DNA from: Bordetella parapertussis
GTDB taxonomy: Bacteria > Pseudomonadota > Gammaproteobacteria > Burkholderiales > Casimicrobiaceae
Assembly: GCA_943331295.2 (NCBI GenBank)
Contig: CALQLA020000056.1
Location: 1-32,311 of the forward strand
Direction of reading: 5' to 3'
Length of the DNA stretch: 32,311 bases
Under the pieces are notes generated by a model. It had not been told where the DNA came from. It did not search any database and worked only from the letters and a program-made list of their open reading frames with translations. Below are positions 16,839 to 24,409 of the stretch, in pieces. Each line of letters begins with the position of its first letter. The first letter of the stretch is position 1. A program made the translations under genes and the position numbers.

Positions 16839-16845
16839 TATAAAT
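16839..16845 (+). promoter_or_regulatory. Possible -10 element of the small gene at 16932
   Basis: TATAAAT stands out in a GC-rich region on the plus strand about 90 nt before the start codon. No convincing -35 is seen at 16-18 bp; the Pho heptamer array ends about 20 bp upstream, in the opposite orientation. Confidence 0.35.
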
Positions 16846-16931
16846 ACAGGCATGGCGCCGACAGTGCGTGCCGCACCGCACACAGCGGGGCACGCTTCAC
16901 GCGCCGAATCGTTCGATACCAGGGGATTCAA

Positions 16932-17114
16932 ATGAAGGAACCCATCGCCAAAGAGGTGGATCTCGGCCGCTGCGGCGCCGTGACGCTGCACGTCTCGGCC
17001 GACCGCAAGCGCCTGCTGCTGGAGTTCAACACAGTGACCGAAGGCTTCGACAAGTCGGGCCTCAACGCCTTCATCGACGCGCTGAAGAAGATCCGCGACA
17101 AGATGGACCGCTAG
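16932..17114 (+). CDS. Small (60-residue) conserved-looking protein
   Basis: The ATG at 16932 follows AGGGGA by 5 nt, which is a clear ribosome binding site; the longer open frame upstream reads through promoter sequence. The product starts MKEPIAKEVDLGRCGAVTLH and ends in a helix, LNAFIDALKKIRDKMDR. The pattern suggests two or three beta strands followed by an amphipathic helix. No signal peptide or membrane segment is present, so it is cytosolic. I do not recognise a named family. It lies between the Pho-box region of the 5'-nucleotidase and the 3' end of the Psd-like gene. Confidence 0.7.
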   Translation: MKEPIAKEVDLGRCGAVTLHVSADRKRLLLEFNTVTEGFDKSGLNAFIDALKKIRDKMDR

Positions 17115-17133
17115 AGCCGGGCGCAACCGCGGC

Positions 17134-17835
17134 TCAGTCGACCAGCACCGTCTCTCCGGCACGCACGCGCTGGCCGGGTCGCACGCGCACCCGCATCTCG
17201 TCCGTGCAAGGGATGACCACGTCGACCTGCGAGCCGATGCGGATCATCCCGAAGATCGCCCCGCGCCCCACGCTCTCGCCCACCGGGACGTAGCTGTCGA
17301 TGCCGGCGACGGTGCGCGCCGCGATCTGCACCACGTAGCAGGCCAGCGCCTTGCCGTGCATCTCGCCGCTGAAACGGGTGACGGTGCGCTCGTTGGCCAC
17401 GATGTGGGTGCTGCCTTCGTAATACGGCTCGCGCCGCGTCAGGATGCGCCAGTGCATCGGTCCCATGTGCACGTTGCGGCCATGCCCGGGATGATGGCGC
17501 ACGAAATCGACGGTGCCGGTGATCGGCGCGCGGTTGTAGTGCACGTCGAACGGGCTCATGAACACGCCGATCAGGAGCTTCGGCAGCGCGACGTCTTCCT
17601 TGACGATGTCGGAAAGGCGCGCCGACAACCCCTGCTTGATGTGCATCACGTCCTCGGCCGGCGTCAGCCGCTTCACGTAGACCACCACGCCGTCGGCGGC
17701 CGAGACGATGCCGTCCGCCTCCGGCACGTAGCGCGCCGGGTTGCGCCAGAACCAGACGTGGCGCCAGTACAGCCAGGCCGCGGCGCCGGCGGCGGCAACG
17801 GCTAGCGCGACACCGGCGACGTAAGCGCTTGCCAC
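17134..17835 (-). CDS. Phosphatidylserine decarboxylase-related protein (short type)
   Basis: This 233-residue protein is of the short Psd class (PS_decarb_rel). An N-terminal transmembrane helix (residues 3-23) is followed by WFWRNP, SAADGVV (D48), SPFDVHYNRAP (H99) and the self-cleavage region IGSQVDVVIP, where G201-S202 would be cut to give the pyruvoyl cofactor. It should decarboxylate phosphatidylserine to phosphatidylethanolamine or act on a related lipid. The start is the GTG at 17835, with GGGAGGA 7 nt upstream. It overlaps the methyltransferase gene by 34 nt, so the two are translationally coupled. A second, canonical Psd lies at 21105, so this copy may have another substrate. Confidence 0.87.
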   Translation of the reverse strand: MASAYVAGVALAVAAAGAAAWLYWRHVWFWRNPARYVPEADGIVSAADGVVVYVKRLTPAEDVMHIKQGLSARLSDIVKEDVALPKLLIGVFMSPFDVHYNRAPITGTVDFVRHHPGHGRNVHMGPMHWRILTRREPYYEGSTHIVANERTVTRFSGEMHGKALACYVVQIAARTVAGIDSYVPVGESVGRGAIFGMIRIGSQVDVVIPCTDEMRVRVRPGQRVRAGETVLVD

Positions 17836-18566
17836 GCGTCGTCCTCCCGCACGCGAACGATCGCCACGCCCGACGAGAACGGAAAGTCGACCAGCTCGAA
17901 GAGCTCCGTCCGCCGCCGCAGCATGTTGAGCCAGCGCTTGACGCCGGCGTGACGCACGAATTCGCGCAGGTAGATGTTCGTGTCGTGCAGCAGCAGGTAG
18001 GCGTTCTTGCGCGCGTGGCGCAGCGACGACGAGAAGTCCTGCCGCACGTCGAGGAACGAGTGGCTGCCGTCGATGAACGCGAGGTCGATGTCGGGCAGGC
18101 CCAGCGCGTCGTACTTCGCGTAGAACTCGTCGCTGCGCATCCGGTAGTGGGTGACGATGCGCTCGACCCCGAAGCGCGCGAAGTGCCGCTCGACCTTTTC
18201 CGGGTCGTCCCACTGCGCCGTGCCGCCCATGGTCTTGAACGGCCCGTCGGTCAGCACGGAATACGAAGGATCGATGAACGACAGCTGTCCCTTGCCGTTG
18301 TCCTTCAGCGCGAGCGCGAGGCACGCCACGGAAAAGCCGAAGCCCGAGCCGATGACGACCACGTGCTTCGGCCGCAGCGTCCGCACCAGCCCGTAGTACA
18401 GGAACCCGAAGCCCAGGTTGAGGTTGCCCTTCGCCTCGTGATGGCCCAGCGGCTTCGCGTGCTCGAAGATCGTCCGGATCAGGTCGGCGTCGAGGCAGAA
18501 GCCGTCGGCCGGCGCGCCGGGATCGGCGCCTCCGGCGGGCGGGGGCTTGAGACGGGAGAGCGCCAT
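17802..18566 (-). CDS. Class I SAM-dependent methyltransferase (Methyltransf_24-like)
   Basis: This 254-residue protein has a Rossmann SAM-binding core. VVVIGSGFGFSV (69-80) is the glycine-rich motif I. FIDPSY (98-103) binds the ribose. DLAFIDGSHSFLDVRQD (161-177) and LLLHDTN (191-197) carry the metal or substrate residues seen in caffeoyl-CoA O-methyltransferase and cephalosporin-hydroxylase-type enzymes. No membrane segment is seen. GAGGA precedes the ATG. Coupling to the Psd-like gene suggests that it modifies a lipid or lipid head group, but it does not look like the PmtA or PmtB phospholipid N-methyltransferases, so the substrate is unknown. A possible Pho box lies 50 bp upstream. Confidence 0.82.
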   Translation of the reverse strand: MALSRLKPPPAGGADPGAPADGFCLDADLIRTIFEHAKPLGHHEAKGNLNLGFGFLYYGLVRTLRPKHVVVIGSGFGFSVACLALALKDNGKGQLSFIDPSYSVLTDGPFKTMGGTAQWDDPEKVERHFARFGVERIVTHYRMRSDEFYAKYDALGLPDIDLAFIDGSHSFLDVRQDFSSSLRHARKNAYLLLHDTNIYLREFVRHAGVKRWLNMLRRRTELFELVDFPFSSGVAIVRVREDDAWQALTSPVSR

Positions 18567-18613
18567 GGCGAATCCTCGCGGGTGGGAGAAGCCCCGAAGG
18601 CTAGCCCGGCGAT

Positions 18614-18631
18614 GTGACAGCCGCATTGCCG
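18614..18631 (-). promoter_or_regulatory. Candidate Pho box of the methyltransferase-psd pair
   Basis: On the minus strand a weak CGGCAAT (18625-18631), 4 nt, then a perfect CTGTCAC (18614-18620). A TAGCCT (18598-18603) sits 10 nt further on, the same geometry as in pstS and olsB. It is weaker than the others because the first heptamer matches only four of seven positions. Confidence 0.45.
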
Positions 18632-18769
18632 TTGCGGCGCGACGGCGATCGCCGTCGCCACACTGCTGCAATCTTCGCTGCGCAGACTGGGCGGGCCGCG
18701 CGGCATCCGCGGTGCGCCGTCGTGCGTCAGGCACGCAGCGCAAACCTCGTCTTCGATCCGGGAGGAAGC

Positions 18770-19378
18770 ATGGAAGGTTTCGGCAAGGCACTCGCAACGC
18801 AGCGTTGGGACGATCACCGGTACTACCATCACAGCCGGATCAACCAGTCGCTGCACCTCGTCAGCGCGATCAGTTTCCTGTGCAGCTACGTGCTGCTGTT
18901 CGTCAATCCCGTCGCCGCGGCGCTCGTCGCGTGGCTGGGCGCGATGCTCACCCGCCAGGCGGGGCACTTCTTCTTCGAGCCCAAGGACTACGACGCCGTC
19001 AACCAGGCGACGCACGAGCACAAGGAGGCGATCAAGGTCGGCTACAACCTGCGGCGCAAGGTCGTGCTGATGGCGATCTGGGCGCTGTCGCCCGTCGCGC
19101 TGTATCTCGACCCGACGCTTTTCGGCCTGTTCGAGGCCAAGGGGGACTGGAGCCAGTTCGTGCACAACGTGGCGATCGTCTGGATCGCGATCGGCATCGG
19201 CGGGCTCGCCTTCCGGACCGTCCACCTGTTCTTCCTGAAGGACGTGCAGACGGGCCTCGTCTGGCTCACCAAGATCCTCACCGACCCGTTCCACGACATC
19301 AAGCTCTACTACAAGTCGCCGCTATACCTGCTGCGGGGCGAACGGGTGGATCCGATGCGAACCGGGCCGCACCGTTGA
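18770..19378 (+). CDS. Membrane protein resembling Mpo1/DUF962
   Basis: This 202-residue integral membrane protein has about four hydrophobic segments (roughly 30-62, 97-115, 135-157). The N-terminal part has the pattern RYYHHSRINQSLHL (18-31), followed by QAGHFFFEP (63-71). It resembles the Y-H-N-H and GHxxFE patterns of the Mpo1/YGL010w (DUF962) family, whose yeast member is an Fe-dependent 2-hydroxy fatty acid dioxygenase. The histidines H20, H21, H29, H66, H82 and H84 could bind metal. The assignment is from pattern likeness only. GGAGG just before the ATG fixes the start. It diverges from the methyltransferase and converges on the aminotransferase, suggesting a role in lipid metabolism. 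Confidence 0.65.
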   Translation: MEGFGKALATQRWDDHRYYHHSRINQSLHLVSAISFLCSYVLLFVNPVAAALVAWLGAMLTRQAGHFFFEPKDYDAVNQATHEHKEAIKVGYNLRRKVVLMAIWALSPVALYLDPTLFGLFEAKGDWSQFVHNVAIVWIAIGIGGLAFRTVHLFFLKDVQTGLVWLTKILTDPFHDIKLYYKSPLYLLRGERVDPMRTGPHR

Positions 19379-19410
19379 CGCGGGCCGCCGGGCGACGACG
19401 GGCCGCCGCG

Positions 19411-21060
19411 TCAGAACCGCGCCGCGATCATCTCGCGCACGATCCGGCGCTTGATCGAGCGGTTCGTCGCCGTCGCGGCGGTCCACCACCAGCCGTCCTC
19501 GCGCATCTCGCGCGCCGCCGCGACGAACCGGTCGGCCACCGCGGCGAATTCGGACTCCGTGTAATTCAGGCTGAACACGAGGCGCCCGGTACCGACCCAG
19601 CTCAACGCCAGTCCCTCGACCCGCAGGTAGTGCTGGAACATCCAGTTGTAGCGCGACGGCGTGGTGTAGCAGACGCTGCAGATCGTGGACAGGTTGGCGA
19701 TGCGCACGGGCAGGCGCTCGTCCTCGAGGCGGCGGTTGAGGTCGGCCACGCGCCGGTTCCAGGTGCCGTCGAGGTCGCGGTACAGCGCGTTCACCTCCGG
19801 CCCGTCGAGGCGCGACAGGAACTCGTGCATCGACCCCATCAGGTACGGATGGGTGTTGAACGTGCCGCGGGCGAAGTAGATGTCCGCGGGCCGCTCGTCG
19901 CGGAACCGCTTCATCAGGTGCCGGCGACCGCAGACCACGCCGACGGGAAGCCCCCCGCCCACGGTCTTGCCCCAGGTCACCAAGTCGGCCTGCACGCCGA
20001 AGTATTCCTGGGCGCCGCCCTTCGCCAGCCGGAAGCCGGTGAACACGTCGTCGAAGATCAGCGGGATGCCGCGGTCGGTGCACACTGCCCGCAGCCGATG
20101 CAGCCATTCAGTGTAGGCGGCGCGATCGAAGTCCGCGCTGCGGCCGCTGTCGACGAGCGACGAGTCGCCGGGCGCGCCGCGGTTGGGGTGGAGCGCCTGC
20201 AGCGGATTCACGAGCACGCAGGCGATGTCGTTGCGGCGGGCAAGCACCCGCAGCGTGTCCTCGTCCATGTCCTTCAGCGTGTAGGTCGCGCCCGGGGCCA
20301 CCGGATTGCCCACGCCGGGCTGCACGTCGCCCCACCAGCCGTGATAGGCGCCGTTGAAGCGCACGACGTGCGTGCGCCGCGTATGGAAGCGGGCGAGGCC
20401 GACCGCCTGCATGACGGCCTCGGTGCCCGACATGTGGAACGAGACTTCGTCGAGGCCGGACAGTGCACACAGGCGCGCCGCATTGGCGGCAGTCAGCGGA
20501 TGGCAGGACCCCAGCACCGGCCCGAGCGCCTCGACATGCGCGGCGCCCTGCCGGATGCAGTCCTTGTAGAAATCGTAGCCGAACACGTTGACGCCGTACG
20601 AGCCGGTCAGGTCGTAGAGGTGGTTGCCGTCGAGGTCGACGAGAAACACGCCGGACGACGCGGCGGCGAAGGCGGCGGCCGGAAAGTGCTCGCCGGCGAG
20701 TCGCCGGTACTGGTACGGCACGCGGTAGGCGCCCGTGAACTGGAGGTCGGAGACGCGCACCTCGACGTCTGCGGTGACCTGCGTGGTCCGCGCGAACATC
20801 TGCCGGTACCGCCCGGACAACCGGGCGAAGCCGTCGCGCCGCCGCGCGACGATCTCGCCCGGCGCGTCGTCGGTGCCGAAGAAGCGGGCGTCCCCGAAAT
20901 CGTAGAACGGCACCCATTTCGCGAATCGGCGCGCCATCTTCGAATGCCCGGACAGCGACGGGTGCTTCGCCTTCGACAGTGCAAGGCGCGCAAGCGCCGG
21001 CCGGCAGGACGCCGCCACGACGATGGCGCCGAAAGCGTACAGGGCAATGCTGGTATCCAT
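19411..21060 (-). CDS. Membrane-anchored class III PLP-dependent aminotransferase
   Basis: This 549-residue enzyme is of the glutamate-1-semialdehyde aminomutase-like branch of class III aminotransferases. PLP motifs are HMSGTEAVM (209-217), FNGAYHGWWGD (235-245), FDDVFTGFRLAKGG (336-349) and the Schiff-base lysine K365 in TWGKTVGGG. It is about 110 residues longer than usual at the N-terminus. That extension begins with a hydrophobic segment (5-18) and then basic residues, as in a protein anchored at the inner face of the membrane. The extension and its neighbours (two Psd-type genes, a methyltransferase, an Mpo1-like protein) suggest a lipid or lipid-linked substrate. GGAGA precedes the ATG at 21060. 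It diverges from psd with only 44 bp between start codons. Confidence 0.83.
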   Translation of the reverse strand: MDTSIALYAFGAIVVAASCRPALARLALSKAKHPSLSGHSKMARRFAKWVPFYDFGDARFFGTDDAPGEIVARRRDGFARLSGRYRQMFARTTQVTADVEVRVSDLQFTGAYRVPYQYRRLAGEHFPAAAFAAASSGVFLVDLDGNHLYDLTGSYGVNVFGYDFYKDCIRQGAAHVEALGPVLGSCHPLTAANAARLCALSGLDEVSFHMSGTEAVMQAVGLARFHTRRTHVVRFNGAYHGWWGDVQPGVGNPVAPGATYTLKDMDEDTLRVLARRNDIACVLVNPLQALHPNRGAPGDSSLVDSGRSADFDRAAYTEWLHRLRAVCTDRGIPLIFDDVFTGFRLAKGGAQEYFGVQADLVTWGKTVGGGLPVGVVCGRRHLMKRFRDERPADIYFARGTFNTHPYLMGSMHEFLSRLDGPEVNALYRDLDGTWNRRVADLNRRLEDERLPVRIANLSTICSVCYTTPSRYNWMFQHYLRVEGLALSWVGTGRLVFSLNYTESEFAAVADRFVAAAREMREDGWWWTAATATNRSIKRRIVREMIAARF

Positions 21061-21104
21061 GCTCAGTCTCCGGCAAATCGATTCACGACGACATTCAAGG
21101 CTCC

Positions 21105-21971
21105 ATGAAGATCCGGTCCGCGCTCGCCCGAATCCTCCAGCAGGAGGACATCAATTTCCTGCTGACCAACCGCATTCCCCGGCGGCTCTTGACCCGCTTC
21201 ATGGGGTGGTTCAGCCGGATCGAGCAGCCACAGGTCGCCGCGCTTTCCATCGCCACCTGGCGCTATTTCGCGGATCTCGATCTTGGCGAAGCGAAGAAGG
21301 CCCGCTTCCGGAGCATGCACGACTGCTTCACGCGCGAACTGAAGGCCGGGGCGCGCCCGGTCGACGACGATCCGCGCGTGCTGGTCAGCCCGTGCGACGC
21401 GATCGTCGGCGCGTCGGGCACGGTCGAGGGAGATCAGCTGTTCCAGGCCAAGGGGCTGTCGTACCGCCTGCACGAACTGCTGGGCAGCGCCGACCTCGCG
21501 CGCACGTACGTCGACGGCTGCTACGTCACGCTGCGGCTCACGTCCGGCATGTACCACCGGTTCCATGCGCCGCACGATTGCCGGGTCACGCAGGTGACCT
21601 ACATTTCCGGCGACACCTGGAACGTCAATCCGATCGCGCTGAAGCGCGTCGAAAAGCTGTTCTGCCGCAACGAGCGTGCGGTCATCACGGCGCACCTCGA
21701 CGCGACGGCCGCACCGATCGCCCTGGTTCCCGTCGCGGCCATCCTCGTCGCCAGCATCCGGCTCCACTTTGCCGACGTCCTGCTGCATCTCAAGCACCAG
21801 GGCCCGAACGTCATTCCGTGCGACGCGGCGCTGCGCAGGGGCGAGGAGATGGGCTGGTTCCAGCACGGATCGACGATCATTGTCTTCGCGCCGAAAGGCT
21901 TCGCGCTGTGCGCCGGTGTCAGCGAAGGGCAGCCGATCCGGATGGGCCGGCCTCTGCTCCGCCTGCCCTGA
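21105..21971 (+). CDS. psd: Phosphatidylserine decarboxylase proenzyme
   Basis: This 288-residue protein is of the classical Psd type, which converts phosphatidylserine to phosphatidylethanolamine on the inner membrane. Catalytic residues are D98 (SPCDA), H154 (MYHRFHAPHD) and S256 in the self-cleaving HGSTIIVFAPKG (254-265). Cleavage at G255-S256 would yield beta and alpha chains and the pyruvoyl group. HGST replaces the usual LGST. The ATG at 21105 starts MKIRSALARILQQEDIN, with AAGG 5 nt upstream; the longer open frame is antisense to the aminotransferase. It shares its 44-bp upstream region with the aminotransferase, implying joint control. Confidence 0.93.
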   Translation: MKIRSALARILQQEDINFLLTNRIPRRLLTRFMGWFSRIEQPQVAALSIATWRYFADLDLGEAKKARFRSMHDCFTRELKAGARPVDDDPRVLVSPCDAIVGASGTVEGDQLFQAKGLSYRLHELLGSADLARTYVDGCYVTLRLTSGMYHRFHAPHDCRVTQVTYISGDTWNVNPIALKRVEKLFCRNERAVITAHLDATAAPIALVPVAAILVASIRLHFADVLLHLKHQGPNVIPCDAALRRGEEMGWFQHGSTIIVFAPKGFALCAGVSEGQPIRMGRPLLRLP

Positions 21972-22029
21972 CGCCGGCGCAGCCACGTGGCACCCCGCGG
22001 CGGCTGCTGCCCGCAGCGAGTCGTGATAC

Positions 22030-23049
22030 CTACGCCAACGCCATTGCGGATGCATGGGTGGCCGGACGCAGGTTGCCGACGAATTGGCGCGTCGCCGCGG
22101 CCCACGTGTAGTCCGCGGCGTATCGCGCGACGGCCGCGCGATCCAGCGTCAATGCCTTCATCGCCGCCGCCTGCAGATCCTCGGCCAGCACGCCGGCGGC
22201 GGGATCGCGCACCACGTCCACCGGCCCCGTCACGGGAAACGCAGCGACCGGCGTCCCGCAGGCCATCGCCTCGATCAGCACCAGCCCGAAGGTATCCGTG
22301 CGGCTGGGGAACACGAACACGTTCGCCTGCTGGTAGCAGTACGCGAGTTCCGCACCGGTGCGCAGGCCGTGGAAGACGACGTCGGGGTATTGCGCCTGCA
22401 GGGCTGCGCGCGCGGGGCCGTCGCCGACCACCCACTTGGTCCCGGGGAGATCGAGCGCCAGGAAGGCGCCGATGTTCTTCTCGACGGCGACGCGCCCGAC
22501 GTACAGGAATATCGGCCGGCCGCGCACCTCCGCTGCCGGCGCCGGCTTGAACACGGCGGCATCCACTCCGCGCGACCAGCGCCGGATGTTGCGGAAGCCG
22601 TGCTCCACAAGGCGCGCCTCGACGGTGGGGGTTGCCACCATCACGCCGGACGACGGTTCGTGGAACCATCGCATCCAGCGGTAGGCGATCCCGACCGGAA
22701 GGCGGCAGCGCGCGTGGATGTATTCGGGAAACTGCGTGTGGTACGCCGTGGTGAACGCATAGCCGCCACGGAGGCAGACACGGCGCGCAGCGAGGCCGAG
22801 CGGCCCTTCCGTGGCGATGTGCACCGCGTCGGGCTCGAATTCGTCGATGGCCCGGGCGACGCCGCTGCCGGCGTTGAGCGCCAGCCGGATCTCCGGGTAC
22901 GTCGGGCACGGCAGCGTGCGGAAGGCCTGCGGCGTGACCAGCCTGATGACATGGCCCAGCCTTTCCAGCTCGGCCACCGTATTCCTGAGCGTCGTGACGA
23001 CGCCGTTGACCTGCGGTAGCCACGCATCGGTTGCGATCAGGATTTTCAT
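22030..23049 (-). CDS. GT4 glycosyltransferase, probably lipid-glycosylating
   Basis: This 339-residue family 4 glycosyltransferase has the GT-B fold. The N-terminal acceptor domain starts MKILIATDAWLPQVNGVV. The donor domain shows LYVGRVAVEKN, VVGDGPAR and FPSRTDTFGLVLIEAMACGTPV, where a D takes the place of the first E of the EX7E motif. Relatives include glycolipid synthases (Agt/MgdA-like) that glycosylate diacylglycerol and are linked to plcP in phosphate-starved bacteria. With PlcP in the same window this is a reasonable role but not proven. GGAG fits the ATG at 23049 (6-nt spacing) better than the ATG at 23055. A Pho-box-like site lies about 60 bp upstream. Confidence 0.82.
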   Translation of the reverse strand: MKILIATDAWLPQVNGVVTTLRNTVAELERLGHVIRLVTPQAFRTLPCPTYPEIRLALNAGSGVARAIDEFEPDAVHIATEGPLGLAARRVCLRGGYAFTTAYHTQFPEYIHARCRLPVGIAYRWMRWFHEPSSGVMVATPTVEARLVEHGFRNIRRWSRGVDAAVFKPAPAAEVRGRPIFLYVGRVAVEKNIGAFLALDLPGTKWVVGDGPARAALQAQYPDVVFHGLRTGAELAYCYQQANVFVFPSRTDTFGLVLIEAMACGTPVAAFPVTGPVDVVRDPAAGVLAEDLQAAAMKALTLDRAAVARYAADYTWAAATRQFVGNLRPATHASAMALA

Positions 23050-23108
23050 CGACATCTCCGGAGAGGCACCCGCTCGACGCGGGGCACAACGGAAATTAGC
23101 GGGCCGAT

Positions 23109-23126
23109 GCTACATGGCAATGACAG
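23109..23126 (-). promoter_or_regulatory. Candidate Pho box of the glycosyltransferase
   Basis: On the minus strand a perfect CTGTCAT (23120-23126), 4 nt, then a weaker ATGTAGC (23109-23115). An AT-rich TAATTT (23093-23098) follows at 10 nt. Geometry matches the other Pho promoters; the second heptamer is poor. Confidence 0.55.
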
Positions 23127-23240
23127 CGGCGGCACGCGACGTCGGGCCGGTTGCCGACGACCCCGCCGCGCACCCTCGTGCATCCGGTTCGGCGCGGGAC
23201 ATTCATCTCACGGTGACACTGCGCCGCTATCCTTCGCGCG

Positions 23241-24351
23241 ATGACAAAACGACTGCAGGCACTCGTCCTCGCGATAATCCTCGCCACCTTCGCCGCCCCT
23301 GCCGTCTGCGCACCGCCCCGCGACATCGTCGTCGGCGAAGTGATCGACGAGTCCGGCGACAACATCGACGCCAGCCGCGACTACGTCGCCGGCGCGCGCG
23401 TCTGCTTCGACTTCGTGAACGCGCAGGGCGGCATCCGCGGCCGGCGCGTCGCCCTGCTGGTACGGGACGATGCCGGTGCACCCGAGCGGACGGTGGCCGC
23501 GGCGCGCGAACTGGTGGAGCGCCAGGGCGCGCAGGTGCTGTTCGGCCCCGTCGGCAACGCGAGCGTCGCCGCGCTCGCGAAAAGCGGGGACCTGCGCCGA
23601 TGGGGCGTCGCGCTGTTCGCGCCTATGGCCGGCATCGAGCTCGACGTCGGAGCCGATCAAGTCTTCTTCCTGCGCCCGACCTACGGGACCGAAGCGCTGC
23701 GCCTCGTCGGCTGGTTCCAGGCCGCGGTCCAGCCGCGCGCCGCGATCGTGTATTCCGGCAGCGAATTCGCGCGCGCGTCGCGGCAGGCCGCGACGGCCCG
23801 CCTGCGCGCCGATGGCGCGACGGTGGTGGCGGAAGTCCCGATCGGCGGCGACGGCCGCGAAGGTTTCCGCCGCCAAGCCCCAATTCGTCCTCGTGCTGGC
23901 CGACACGCTGGCGGCCGGACAGTTCATCGAGGCGTACCGCGCGCTCGACCCGCTGGTCGCGATGGCAGGGCTGTCGAACATCAGCCACCAGATCTTGATC
24001 GAGCTCGCAGGCCCGGCGAGTGCGGCCGGCACACTGCTGACGCAGGTGGTTCCCGATCCGTCGCGCGGCGCGTCGGCCGTGGCGCGCGAGCACATCGCCC
24101 TGATGAAGCGTTTCCGCGACGAACCGACGTCGCACGCGACGCTGGAGGGCTTCGTCGCGGCCAAGTACCTGGTCGCCACGATGCGATCGATCGATGGCGA
24201 GATCGACCGCGCGAGCCTTCTCGCTGCACGTCGGGCGCGGCGGGAGGTCGACGTCGGCGGCTTCGTGATCACGTGGCCCGACCGCTCGAACCGGGGGTCG
24301 CGCTTCTCCGACATGACGCTGCTGCGGAAGAACGGAACGCTGCTGCAGTGA
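23241..24351 (+). pseudogene. Periplasmic binding protein (branched-chain amino acid type), frameshifted
   Basis: Two overlapping plus-strand frames together encode about 370 residues of a Peripla_BP_6/LivJ-like binding protein. The first frame has a signal peptide (cleavage near CA-PP, residue 24), then VGEVIDESGDN and FVNAQGGIRGRRVALLVRDDAG, the typical first lobe, up to GGDGREGFRR. The second frame continues with PQFVLVLADTLAAGQFIEAY and a complete second lobe ending at the TGA at 24349-24351. The break lies between about 23866 and 23885 and needs one extra base or a small deletion to explain. No transporter genes are adjacent, so the ligand is unknown. Related orphan binding proteins are often sensors. 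Confidence 0.8.
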
Positions 24352-24409
24352 CAAGGTTCCGGCGCGCGGCCGCCGGCCTCGTCGTGCCCCGCAGTCAGCC
24401 GCCCTGCAG

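Noticed and set aside
16812..16931. Longer start of the 60-residue gene at 16812
   Set aside because: The additional 40 residues translate the Pho heptamer and the TATAAAT element; AGGGGA points to the ATG at 16932.
18547..21108. Plus-strand open frame of 853 codons
   Set aside because: It covers the Mpo1-like gene in another frame and is antisense to the aminotransferase; no motifs and biased R/H/A composition.
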